A stretch of 64,000 nucleotides of DNA, from NCBI GenBank assembly GCA_964016885.1, contig OZ024748.1:29229848-29293847 (forward strand), written 5' to 3'. Position numbers and translations under genes: made by a program. Positions 10,920 through 22,000 of the stretch are shown here, piece after piece. Source of the DNA: Eledone cirrhosa. Taxonomy: Eukaryota; Mollusca; Cephalopoda; Octopoda; Eledonidae. Under the pieces are notes generated by a model that had not been told where the DNA came from, searched no databases, and was given only the letters and a program-made list of their open reading frames with translations. Positions within the stretch are counted from its first letter, which is position 1. Each line of letters begins with the position of its first letter.

Positions 10920-11420
10920 TGCTTATAAAGTTATGGGACGAATGTGAAAACAGAACTTTGCTACAGGGCAGGCTGTATAATGAGGGGAAGCAGATCGAAT
11001 CTGAGGCATAGTTTATAAAACTCTACCCTACAGCTATATATCACCTACATCCTCCATTTATGAGTTAATGCTTGGTTCCAGAATATCCAATCATTTTTCT
11101 GACCTTCCATATTTTAACACACACATACATATATAAACAAACACACAACCTTCTCTCTATCTTCACATTCTCCATTTCCCAATTATACTGTCTTAATATA
11201 TTTTATGTGTTGCTATAGTTTATTTCTATAACCTCATCCAACACACACACATCACACAGTTGAATGTATTAATCAAAGAGAAGGAGGAGGAGAAATCAGA
11301 TAGATTGTATTTATGAAAGAGGGGGAGACGGGAAAAAGAGCAACTATAGAATGTAATAATGAATTGGAAGAGACCAGAGAATGTAATATATGGAGAAATA
11401 AAATTTATTCACTGTAAAAT
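10920..11420 (+). other. Copy A 3' UTR
   Basis: This segment is strongly conserved with 51695-52140 in copy B through to a shared AATAAA. It is inferred to be the 3' untranslated region; the cleavage site is not known. Confidence 0.65.
11397..11402 (+). terminator. Poly(A) signal AATAAA, copy A
   Basis: AATAAA in GGAGAAATAAAATTTATTC lies about 480 bp after the stop, at the same place as AATAAA at 52113-52118 in copy B. Confidence 0.55.
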
Positions 11421-11820
11421 ACACAAATGATGTTGTTAATGTTGTTTGTTACTCTTTCTTTTTTACCTTTTACCTTTGTTTTTCTCTTTTCTGTTCTCCA
11501 TTACTTGGTTGCCAAAGAAATAATAGTTTTAAAATGTTGTCAAATGAAAACTGAGTTTTGAAAATATTCTATTTCCCTCTGTAGACTCTAATTAAAACTC
11601 TAACCAATAATATGTTCCATAAATTATATTACATTTTTATTGAATATCACTGCAAAAATGAAAATGAATGGAACTTTCCTGTTTGAAACTGTTAAATCTT
11701 AGATTTTCTGAGTGTGATATAGACGGACATGGTAGTCATTTAAAACATAATTTGCCATCTTTGTCTTTCTTATTATCAAATAAGAAACAACAGTTTGACA
11801 TAAAAGGACCTTCAATGTCC
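11403..11820 (+). other. A-B intergenic spacer, left part
   Basis: This is AT-rich sequence after the poly(A) signal. No gene, repeat or RNA was recognised. Confidence 0.5.
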
Positions 11821-13728
11821 ATCATCATCATCATCATCATTTTACGTCCGCTTGGAGATAAATGTGTCCAGGATGATGCCGGTGTACTTAGTGGCACGAA
11901 TAACCAGAAAAAGGAGGCCTGGAAATGTCATTATGAGAGACTGATGAATGTGGAGAACGAATGGGGGACAGAGAAATTACCTCCAGTAATTCCTCACAGA
12001 GGGACCAGCTATTGAGATTGACGAATATAGGGTCCAAGAGGCGATTAGGGAAATGAAAAATGGTAAGGCGGCCGGACCATCGGGAATAGTTGCTGAGATG
12101 CTGAAGGCATCAGGGGACGTAGGCACTAAACTGGTTGCACGCATCATCAATCAGGCTATATATGGTGGTGTCATACCCAAAGACTGGTGCAGCAGTATTC
12201 TCATAAATTGCTACAAAGGTAAAGGGGATGCTTTGGAGAGGAGCAATTATAGGGGTATAAAACTGATAGATCAGGTTATGAAAGTGGCAGAAAGGATTTT
12301 AGCACAACTAATTAGAGAAAGGGTCAAACTAGATGAGATGCAGTTTGGTTTTGTGCCTGGGAAGAGTACAACAGATGCCCTCTTCTTGGTGAGACAAATG
12401 CAAGAGAGGTTCTTAGAGAAGAATAAGCCACTATACTTAGCCTTTGTTGACCTAGAGAAGGCCTTTGATAGGGTACCTCGATCTGTCATCTGGTGGTCCC
12501 TAAGGAAGCTAGGTGTTGAGGAATGGCTTGTGAGGACAGTGCAAACTTTGTACAGAGGTACTCTCAGTAAAGTCAGGGTAGGAATGGAGTTTAGTGAGGA
12601 ATTCCAGATACAAGTAGGAGTACATCAGGGTTCGGTCCTCAGCCCGCTCTTGTTCATTATAGTCTTCCAAGCCATAACAGAGGAGTTTAAGACTGGCTGT
12701 CCATGGGAACTTCTCTATGCTGACAATCTGGCTCTTATAGCAGAATCAGTAGAGGAGCTAGAGAATAAATTCCAGCTATGGAAACAGCAATTGGAAGCAA
12801 GAGGACTGAGAGTAAATCTAGCTAAGACAAAAGTGTTGATGAGTAGAAAAGAGGACAAAACCCTGATTCCGTCAGGGAAATGGCCATGTTCGATATGCAG
12901 AAAAGGAACTGGCATAAATTCTATAAAATGCACACAATGCAGGTCCTGGGTACACAAGAGATGTAGCGGGATAGCAGGCAAACTAACAGGTAGGGAGAAA
13001 TATGTATGCAGTAGATGTACAGGGAAATTAGACAGTAGAAGTCGCACTGATAGACACATTTTTCAAATGCGAGAGGGTGCTATAGAAGTGGTGGATAGCT
13101 TCCGGTACCTAGGAGATCAGATTAGCATGGGAGGAGGGTGTTCCGAGGCCATAGTATCTAGAATAAGGACGGGTTGGAAGAAGTTTAGGGAGCTGCTTCC
13201 TCTGTTGACGAAGAAGGGTTTCTCCTTGCGTACGAAAGGCCGGTTGTATGATGCCTGTGTGAGGAGCGCGATGCTGCATGGTAGTGAGACATGGGCAGCA
13301 ACCGCAGAGGATATGCCACGGCTGGAGAGAAATGAGGCAAGCATGCTCCGTTGGATGTGCAGTGTAAATGTGCGTGAACGACCCAGCATAAATGTGTTGA
13401 GAGAGAAACTGTGTCTGAGAGGGATAGAATGTAGTGTACGGGAGAGGAGACTGAGGTGGTATGGACATGTGATGCGCATGGAGGATGACCGATGGGTGAA
13501 GAAGTGCCAGGAAATGCCAGTTGAAGGAAGACGTGGTAGAGGTAGACCACGAAAAACATGGGCGGAGGTGGTGAGAACAGACCTCAGATCATTGAAGCTC
13601 ACGGTGGAGCTGACGAGGGACCGTGACGAGTGGAGAGATGCTGTGCTGAATAAGACCCGTCCCACCCTTGCAAGCAGGGAAAAGCGGACGTAAAATGATG
13701 ATGATGATGATGATGATGATTTTCCATG
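11821..13728 (+). mobile_element. RTE-like LINE, 5'-truncated, with long intact RT ORF (LINE-2)
   Basis: A short - strand tail (CATCATCATCATTTTACGTCC, 11821-11850) abuts + strand LINE sequence that begins in the linker before the reverse transcriptase (GDKCVQDDAGVLSGT). It shifts frame near 12000 and then stays open for 546 codons to the stop at 13691. The 3' end is GCGGACGTAAA followed by (ATG)n. It is immediately followed by an inverted partial copy (13729-14531), giving a large hairpin. Confidence 0.88.
12053..13693 (+). CDS. LINE ORF2 C-terminal part: reverse transcriptase + PHD-like finger
   Basis: The 546 residues cover the reverse transcriptase, about residues 1-270 ([47 protein letters not shown] with the motif A Asp, HQGSVLSPLLF). 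A Cys/His cluster follows at about 279-322 with spacing C-x2-C-x10-C-x2-C-x4-H-x2-C-x14-C-x2-C, like a PHD finger. The C-terminal part has RRLRWYGHVMRMEDDRW and GRGRPRKTW. The catalytic box reads YADN (residues 222-225) instead of YADD, so the second Asp is lost and the enzyme is probably dead. The endonuclease is missing. In related LINEs this protein nicks target DNA and copies its own RNA there. Confidence 0.88.
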   Translation: MKNGKAAGPSGIVAEMLKASGDVGTKLVARIINQAIYGGVIPKDWCSSILINCYKGKGDALERSNYRGIKLIDQVMKVAERILAQLIRERVKLDEMQFGFVPGKSTTDALFLVRQMQERFLEKNKPLYLAFVDLEKAFDRVPRSVIWWSLRKLGVEEWLVRTVQTLYRGTLSKVRVGMEFSEEFQIQVGVHQGSVLSPLLFIIVFQAITEEFKTGCPWELLYADNLALIAESVEELENKFQLWKQQLEARGLRVNLAKTKVLMSRKEDKTLIPSGKWPCSICRKGTGINSIKCTQCRSWVHKRCSGIAGKLTGREKYVCSRCTGKLDSRSRTDRHIFQMREGAIEVVDSFRYLGDQISMGGGCSEAIVSRIRTGWKKFRELLPLLTKKGFSLRTKGRLYDACVRSAMLHGSETWAATAEDMPRLERNEASMLRWMCSVNVRERPSINVLREKLCLRGIECSVRERRLRWYGHVMRMEDDRWVKKCQEMPVEGRRGRGRPRKTWAEVVRTDLRSLKLTVELTRDRDEWRDAVLNKTRPTLASREKRT

Positions 13729-14531
13729 CTTGCAAGGGTGAGACGGGTCTTAATCAGCACAGCATCTCTCCACTCGTCACGGTCCTTCGTCATCTCCACC
13801 GTGAGCTTCAATGATCTGAGGTCTGTTCTCACCACCTCCGCCCATGTTTTTCGTGGTCTACCTCTACCACGTCTTCCTTCAACTGGCATTTCCTGGCACT
13901 TCTTCACCCATCGGTCATCCTCCATGCGCAACACATGTCCATACCACCTCAGTCTCCTCTCCCGTACACTACATTCTATCCCTCTCAGACACAGTTTCTC
14001 TCTCAACACATTTATGCTGAGTCGTTCACGCACATTTACACTGCACATCCAACGGAGCATGCTTGCCTCATTTCTCTCCAGCCGTCGCATATCCTCTGCA
14101 GTTGCTGCCCATGTCTCACTACCATGCAGCATCGCGCTCCTCACACAGGCATCATACAACCGGCCTTTCGTACGCAGGGAGAAACCCTTCTTTGTCAACA
14201 GAGGAAGCAGCTCCCTAAACTTCTTCCAACCCGTCCTTATTCTAGATACTATGGCCTCGGAACACCCTCCTCCCATGCTAATCTGATCTCCTAGGTACCG
14301 GAAGCTATCCACTTCTATAGCGCCCTCCTGCATTTGAAAAATGTGTCTATCAATGCGACTTCTACTGTCTAATTTCCCTGTACATCTACTGCATACATAT
14401 TTCTCCCTACCTGTTAGTTTGCCTGCTATCCCGCTACATCTCTTGTGTACCCAGGATCTGCATTGTGTGCATTTTATAGAATTTATGCCAGTTCCTTTTC
14501 TGCATATCGAACATGGCCATTTCCCTGACGG
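12869..14531. repeat. Large inverted repeat formed by two LINE 3' ends
   Basis: The left arm is about 12869-13692 and the right arm about 13735-14531, roughly 800 bp each with about 42 bp of (ATG)n between them. The arms are nearly identical by eye; the right arm lacks one codon in the EVVDSF segment and has scattered substitutions. Transcription through it would give a long hairpin RNA. Confidence 0.85.
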
Positions 14532-14543
14532 AAAATTAATCAT
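13729..14543 (-). pseudogene. Inverted LINE 3' fragment (PHD-like finger and C-terminal domain)
   Basis: On the - strand this encodes the portion from [12 protein letters not shown] through the C-terminal WYGHVLRMEDDRW domain, in frame for about 270 codons. It is joined to the (ATG)n tract that translates as a His run and is not a real protein feature. The reverse transcriptase is missing. It ends abruptly at GACGG, 14531. Confidence 0.85.
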
Positions 14544-15358
14544 ATTAATTGAATTTATCTAATAAAAACTCTCACTGAAAGTAGTGGTTGTTTAGCAAGC
14601 TTTTTATTTGTATGTGCCTCTCATTAATAGGTAAGTTAGGTAAGATCCCAAATTAAGGAGTTGAGCATTCCAAATTAGCAATTTAGAGCTCAACACTGGT
14701 CATTAGTGAGCTGTGAAAACACCCATTCTAGAAAATGGTGTTTAGGGAGCAATGTAAACATGCTCTCTAGACAATGGTGTATGAAGGTGATTGTCCCTGT
14801 GGTTATGATGCTGGACGCAGAAATATAAATTTGTTTGTTTGATTCCTTGACCAGATGTAGCACTGTGTTTTTGAGCACGACACTTCATTTCATGTTGCTT
14901 TTTGAGATAGAACTGAGATCCCTATCTTTAAATCACCCAAGAATCTACGTTAGTCAACTTTGTAGGCTATTTTTGCCAAAGAAATAAAAATGAACGGTAC
15001 TGGTTGAGAATAAGGGTGTAATGGGTTGTTTTCAGGAGAAATATATTAGAAAGAAATTCAATCATGTTAAGATGGTTATGTATGAAAGCATGCATACCAG
15101 GGTTTTACATTAGAAACAAAATAAATTACAATGGATGGTATAATTTAAATAATAAACTAGAAGAGAGAAAACAATGTCTGTCAAATGAATAAAAAAGCAT
15201 TTTGGGGAGTGAAGACTCTGGAGAGAGTCTCGCATTGACCAAGCTTTCAAGTTTATCAGACCGTTGGAGAGATGAGAATCTATAGGAGGGACTGATTCTG
15301 ACTATATCAACTACGAAGGAATTGATAAGTAATCCCTTTGTATAAACTTTTCTACTTT
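14544..15358 (+). other. A-B intergenic spacer, right part
   Basis: From about 14880 the sequence aligns with the B-C spacer at about 52230-53000 (shared TTTCATGTTGCTTTT and GAAAGCATGCATACCAG), so it belongs to the duplicated unit. No gene was recognised. Confidence 0.55.
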
Positions 15359-15536
15359 TTGGCAAAAGGCCAGCAATTACCCAAGTGCATTACTGGTGTT
15401 TTATTTTATCGACCCCATATGGATGAAAGGCAAAGTTAACCTCGACGGGATTTGAACTCAGACCGTAAAGGGCCGTAACTCTGTGCTGCAAAGCATGGCG
15501 TCCGACCCTCTACCAATACTGCCAATTCACTGCCCT
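15359..15536 (-). mobile_element. tRNA-derived SINE (family 1)
   Basis: On the - strand: AGTATTGGTAGAGGGTCGG (box A-like), TTTGCAGCACAGAG, TGAGTTCAAATCCCG (box B-like), then CGATAAAATAAA and CTGGCCTTTTGCC. It belongs to the same family as the copies at 16439, 26800, 26971 and 48965. Confidence 0.8.
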
Positions 15537-15669
15537 TAGCATAACGAATTCTTGATGGGGTTCGATTGCTTCAAGGTTTGCCATCTCGGATGGAAAGGTG
15601 GGCTGGGATGCTAAGATCAGTAACAGCCCTTTACCTATGATAAGGTAGAGCCTGCTTTCTTTATTGTTG

Positions 15670-15683
15670 CCACTAGATGGCAC
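15670..15683 (+). promoter_or_regulatory. CTCF-consensus-like site, left arm
   Basis: CCACTAGATGGCAC fits the animal CTCF core consensus CCASYAGRKGGCRS at every position. Binding in this species is inference. Confidence 0.4.
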
Positions 15684-15739
15684 AAGTATGAACTTACAAC
15701 GACACTCCCCTCACCCATTGGTATGGTACTCCAAGGGTA

Positions 15740-15945
15740 AGGTCGTTGCAAGTTCATACTTGCGCCATCTAGTGGCAACAATGAAGAAAGCAATCTCTAC
15801 CTTATCATAGGTAAAGGGGAGTTAACTCTTATTTGTACGAAGAAGTGTATTAAACACATTTTAGAGCTTTTTTCTCAAAAGTGATATTATCCACCCTAGT
15901 GAGCACTTAAATCTTTTAAAATTCATACACATATATCTTAACTAT
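15740..15945 (+). promoter_or_regulatory. Upstream/5' leader segment of copy B
   Basis: About 200 bp are conserved with 54340-54554 upstream of copy C, including TTCATACTTG, the CTCF-like site, GGTAAAGGGG and GTGAGCACTTAAATCTTT, ending at the shared CTATATGATGGCC start. Promoter or 5' UTR function is inferred from position and conservation between copies. No clear TATA box was seen. Confidence 0.5.
15762..15775 (-). promoter_or_regulatory. CTCF-consensus-like site, right arm
   Basis: The - strand reads CCACTAGATGGCGC, again a full match to CCASYAGRKGGCRS, 170 bp before the copy B start codon. The same site in the same orientation occurs before copy C (54359-54372). Confidence 0.45.
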
Positions 15946-16080
15946 ATGATGGCCAATGCTAGTGGTGAGATCTCCAACAAGTTAATAGATTTAAGAGTTG
16001 TGGATCCCCGTAGCGATCTGGAAAAACGAGGACTAGACAAGACTGGAGTGAAGGTTGTATTGTTGGAACGATTAGGAAAG
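15946..16080 (+). CDS. SAFB: Copy B exon 1, SAP domain
   Basis: The exon starts at ATGATGGCC, as in copy C. It encodes 45 residues with [20 protein letters not shown] and VVLLERLGK, the two helices and loop of a SAP motif (DNA/matrix-attachment binding). A Pro stands where copy C has Leu (VVDLRSEL), in the first helix. Donor is GTAGGA, phase 0. Confidence 0.88.
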
Positions 16081-19000
16081 GTAGGATATACGTATATGAA
16101 TATAATAGACGTTTGCGATATCCACATAAATAATGTTATTGATTAGTGGAAATTTCAAAACATACCAAAAATACCCTATCAGATCGAAATAAACATACGA
16201 AGATTCAAAGAAAATTATGTGATTTCATTGTAGAAGAGTCAAGGTAGCCATTTTAAACAAACTGTTTTTGTTTTATTATATAAATATGTAATATTTTACA
16301 AAATTTCAAAATCCTGTTATACATCCACCGTAACCTGGTTATTAGCATTTATTTCACTGCATGCAGCAATTTAATTGAAAATAATAACATTAGTATTTTG
16401 ATTGTAAGATGTACCGCGACAAAATACTTAGCTACTTAATTGTTTTTATTTTTGGTACAAGGCCAGCAATTATTCCAGTACATTACTTGTATTTTATTTT
16501 ATCCACCACGTAATTATGAAAGGCTAAGTTAACCTCGGCTCGATTTGAACTCAGACCGTAAAAGGGCGTAACTCTATGATGCAAAGCATGGCGTCCGACC
16601 CTCTACCGATACTGTCAATCCACGGCCCCACTTAGCTACTTAATAATAATATATAATGTTTCTATAATACTATAACAAAATTTATATATATAAATAAAAT
16701 AACGTTGATTCTACCTCGCTTCGTGTGACTTTCCTAAACAACTGCAACTCTGAAATCAGTCTATTTACCCTCTACCCATTTCTCTCTATATACGAGGTGG
16801 GTCAGAAAAGTTCCAGGACTGATGTCACAAAAGATTTATTTCAAACCCAAACTTCACACGAAGAGTTTCTCCTTCAAAGTCATCCCCCTGGAGTCTAATG
16901 CCCTTTTCCATCCTTTTCTGCCACGCTTGCATGCACTCCTGGAAGGATTCTTCCGGGATCCTCCGCAGTTCTGTCACCACGGCCTTTTTGATGTCGTCCA
17001 CGTCTTCAAAACGGGTCCCCTTCGGGTCGTACTCGAAGATCCATGACTCATCCCCGTTGATGACTGTCCCTAGCAAGTCTGGTTCGGTTTCAAGACGCTC
17101 GAGGATGTCCTGGCACACTTGCATGCGACGACCCTTCTGGTCATCGTTCAGCAGTTTTGGCACCACCTTCGCGCAGACTTTCCGCATGTCCAAATCTTCA
17201 GTGAGAATCTTCCAGATGTTGTCCCGATTCATGCCCAGGTCATTTGCCATCAGTCGAACAGTCAGCTGACGATCGCTACGCACCATCTGCCTGACGCGCT
17301 CAACGTTGATCTTAGTCCTGGTTGTTGAGGGCCTTCCGCTCCTGGGGTCATCTTCCACGTCCTCGCGTCCTTCTTTAAACCTCTTGCACCACTCAAAAAC
17401 ACGTGAGCGTGACATCGTCTCATTTCGATACACTTGCTGTAGCACTCACAGTGCTTCTGACGGAGTTTTCCAGTTTGTTCGTTGCTCTGTCTCATTGCTT
17501 GACGACCTGAAACAGAGGACATGTATATAAAATTATGAAGAAAAAAGTTTGATTGCTGCAGAGAGCTAAGATTACAGTTACATACTCCAGGGGGATTACT
17601 TTGAAGGAGAAAACTCTTAGTGTGAAGTTTGGGATTGAAATAAATCTTTTGTGACATCAGTCCTGGAAATTTTCTGACACACCTCGTATATCTACATCTC
17701 TGCTACCTATCGATCTAATATGATTAAAGTTTCCTTCCCCTCTATTGCGGTTCCTCCTCATCAGCGTGGTGGCCTCTTAGAGCCCCAATTACTGACTTAA
17801 CCTTCGAGTCCATCTTTCAATCCAAGTTTGCTAACCTCAAGCAATTTTTAAAAAACTTTTAAAGCTTGCTTAGATTTCTTTATATTTAGGAATTAATTGT
17901 TGACTCCTAAGTTGTTGTATAAATGACATTGAAAATATTGATGGAAATGTGAAAGAAAAAGAAAAAAAAAATTATTTATATATCTCCTTCTCCACTTACC
18001 TACTCACCCACCTTCTTTTAATGAAAATTATATTATAAACATTTCAGAATCCAAGCTGGATTTTATTCATTGTTGTATAAAAAGAGATATAATAATACAA
18101 TGCTTACAGAACAAAAGCACAAACAAATATAATATAAAGGAAAGGGAGAGAGAAAACAAAAAAAAAAGGAAAAGAAAGAGAAAAAAACACATCTGGGACC
18201 ACATACAACAAAAGGCAGGCGAAAGGTGTGGACAACGAAGCTGCTATGAGAGTAAAAGATAACAGAATCGCGAGGAGCACTGGGAAGCCTCTCTAATGAT
18301 TTTTGAGGCAAGCCAGCATGCTTGCAGTGTTACCTTGGCGGTGGCGAGGCTATGCGCTGGAACAGCCAAGCGCCCTCACAAGCTTCACCAGTTTCCTTTG
18401 TCAGGCAAGCCGCAGGTGAAGATAGGAATCTTGCAGTCAGTAACCTAACTTCCCCAAATCTCTCAAACGCCACAGGCTGGAAAATGTAGTTGGCTGACAG
18501 ACCACAGTACTTTAGGATTTTGTTCCGTTCGGCAGCGGAAGGTGTGGCTCTGGCCCTAACCACAGCATCCAGGATGTTGGAAGAAGGAAAAGAGTCACTA
18601 ACTGTGATGTCCTAGACAAGGCATCTGCCTCTCCACCAGGAGCACAGGGTAAGGCCCCATCACTTCTGGATAACCCAGATGGTTCCAAGATTGAGGGGAT
18701 GTTTGCCCGGGCCAAAGCTCTCTTGAGAATAAGGTTGTCAAAGCGTTGGTGGCAGGACGGAAATCTGTGAGAAGCTTAGGAATCGAAAGGTAGTTTTTGA
18801 GTATGAAAAAGCATTGATGGGGTTCGATTGATTCAATATTTTTCAGCAACAAGTCAAGGCCAACCATTTTCAATTGGAAGATTGACTCGAGGGCAAGGTC
18901 TGTAATTGGGGCTTCTAAGGAGCACCAAACTGACGGGAGAGGGACCGCAATGGAAGGGAAGGGCTCTGTAAGCAGGTCAATTGTCTGTTGATGTTGAGAA

Positions 19001-22000
19001 GCTGGGTGGTTGAGGATCCAGAGCTCACATTTGGAGCTATTGACCTGGAGACCCCAACGGCCAAGCTCCTCAACCATTTTGTTAGTAGTGGCGAGAACCT
19101 TATCTGGAGGTCCCCCAAACAAGCATCGTCGAGATACCAGACGTTGAGGCCCAACTCAACCCCCATCTTGGTGATGTCATCAATGCCCAGTACAAATAGA
19201 GCGGCCCCGAGTGGGTCACCCTGTTGGATTCCTGAGGCAGAGGTGATGATTTGGTCACCAAAAGAGAGGTAGGAGGGCTCCCGATAAGCCTGCCAAGCAA
19301 AGTAGCAGAGTTGTGGGACCTTCTCTCTTACTGAGCAGAGGACAACATTGTGGCTGACCGAGTTGAAAGCGTTCTTGAGGTCAAGTTTGAGGATGACCTT
19401 GGGGGACAAGGAGGGTAAGTTGGTAAAGGCTCTGGTAGTGTGGGCAGCAGCCTCACATCCCAACTTGGTACCCACCCCTAGCTGGATGGGGGAAAATTCC
19501 TCCGCCAGTGAGTCAGACACTGATAGCAAACGCACCTTTGCAGTGAGAAAGCCAAGGGTGCAACCAACCACAATGGGGTACATGTCTCCATTGGGTTTAG
19601 TGAGACCAAATAATTTCACACCGAAGAACAGTGAGCGGATATATAGGGGAGAACGTTCACTGAAGAGAACTGAGTTAGACTCTCCAAAAGCTCGAGTCCA
19701 GCCGGTCACCGGCCGATAAGGAAATACCATCCTTGACGTGTTGAGGTCAAAGGCCGTCAATCCTCGTACCAGTGGGGAAGAATGAAATTGCCTTTCTGAT
19801 GTTTTCAGGGGTGTAGACTGGTTTCGAGTATTCAGGTGGTTCGGGCCAGTATAACTGATCCTCTGGGGGTGCTGATGGGTGCTTCTTTTTCAGTCGCTCA
19901 AGAAAATCAAGAGTTACACGGAGCGAGGGAGGACAGAGAGGAGACAGACAGCCCCTTTAATGTCAAATTCGCTGAATTTGGCATTAACCACACACTTGAG
20001 GTTTGTCAGTTGCCTGTTGATCGGCACTGAGCTCTATGTCAAAGCGCTTGAGAGAGGATGTGAGGGAACCCGATTTTGCATTATGCACACAAAGAGGGAT
20101 AAGAAGGAACAAAAACGGTATCTGCCAGCCAGACGTATTGGATATACAAATGTTTTTCAATAAATTAGCGAAGGCACGTGCAAAGCTATTCCAAACTAGT
20201 AGATGTTTTATTTGAGTGATGAAGAACAGTTTCAAAACGAAATGAATAAACACAAAGACACAAAAGAAGAGTTATTATTTATCTTTTAATGTATCCATCT
20301 GTAAATGTATTTTTAATGTTATGAAACACAATTCTTTATTAGAGTGTGTACATAAAACTCACTTAGCACCGAGGTGGGATGTAAAATTTCACGAAATATT
20401 TGTGGGAAGGGGACCACTTTTTGTTACCATATTGCTAGTGAAATACTCTGCCAATGTGGTTCTTTTTCATTATTCATCAAATATTTGAACCATTACTTAA
20501 CAAAGATTTCTTATATTAAAACTTTCCAACATAATTTGATATATGAACACTCTAAAATGGTGATTTTTGTATCATAGAATCAGAGTTCTACAGAGCCAAA
20601 GGAAATGGTGGCAAATACAAATCTTTAAATAGAAATTTAAAAAAAAATCTTTGATAAAACATTTTTTCTAACTTTTAGCTGATCTGTCAGGAATTAAGTA
20701 CATTTATTGCTGGAATGAGACAAAAACGAATGTGAAGACCTAGTTTTTGGTGACAATTCAACAATGCTCCTAATGATTACTTTCTTAATATATATTTTCC
20801 ACATTTATTTACCATCTTAATCACTAACCTTGATATTTTGGTTGTTAAATGGCTATATAAGAAAATTAGTTAATATTTTGTTATTAGTGTTGTCTTATTT
20901 AGGGTTTGTCTACTACATAGTTGTGATAATGGGGATTCCACTAACTGTTTTGTACTTTTTTTTCTTATCTGTTTATTACAGGCTCTGAAAAGTGAAGGTG
21001 GAAGTCTAGGAAGTGAAGGCAAATCAGACGCAACTCCATCTCGTAAGTTAATTTTTATTTTTAGACATTTTGATTCCTTTATTTTCTTTGGTTGTATAAT
21101 TTTTTCTGACTTTTGGGTTAGCATTATTGAAATAACGATGTCATTTTTATTTAATACGCTATATTTTTATTGTGTTGGTGTGACACTAAAATATATTTAG
21201 TACTCTCTGTAAGGTGGCTGGTGATAAAGAGGCCATCCAGCTGTAGAAGCCATAACTGTAATCTATGTTAGCAGGATGAACCTCCTCATGAGCTCAGGTA
21301 GAACAGTAAATTCAGTAAAGTACTGACTTCTTGGCCTGTAATGACTCGTGCCAGCTACTTTATTTATCAAATCTAAAATGGTGAGAGGCAAAATTGACTT
21401 TGACAAGATTTGGACTCATAGCTGAGAGAACTGGAACAAGTCTCAGAAGCTACTTTATGTAAAGACCTTCCAATTTTCAGAGCTGAGAGAGCTGGGACAA
21501 ACCTCACAAGCTATTCTATGTGAAGACCTAACAAACCATTTGCTTATGAAGTAAATTACTTAGCTACACAGCCATGCTTGCACATATGACCACATATCCA
21601 TGATGTTGAAAAAAAAAAAGTAAATACCGTTAAATATAGATTAAAACACAAATCTAAATATATTTAATATTTATTTTTCAGAAGATCTTGCTGCTTTGGC
21701 CAAAATTGAGGTGAGTTTTTCTTGTATTCTTTAGTATTTTATAAAAATTTGACTGAAACCATGCTGATGCACCACATTGAAGGGATTTTGTTTGTCATAT
21801 TGATCCCAGTACTTATTTTATTAATTGCTTTTTGATGAACCGCAAGCTCTGAAAAACACACACGCAAACATATACGTATGATAGACTTCTGTATAGTTTT
21901 CATCTTCCAAATTTATTTAGTCAGGTTTTAAATAAAATTCCATAAACAAATTTTTTATTACAATTTTCTCTAGACACTTTCATTTTCTTTGTCTCATTTC

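Larger units (their letters stand above)
15635..15790. repeat. Inverted repeat (about 70-bp arms) upstream of copy B
   Basis: The left arm, about 15635-15705 (CCTATGATAAGGTAGAG ... AACTTACAACGAC), is mirrored by about 15743-15812 (GTCGTTGCAAGTTC ... CTTATCATAGG), with a spacer of about 38 bp. The arms differ at only a few positions. Only the right-arm sequence has a counterpart upstream of copy C. It could be a small palindromic transposon or a local inverted duplication of the promoter segment. Confidence 0.75.

Noticed and set aside
13599..14543. 314-codon - strand frame with a His run
   Set aside because: The His run is the translated (ATG)n LINE tail, and the rest is the C-terminal LINE fragment; not a host gene.
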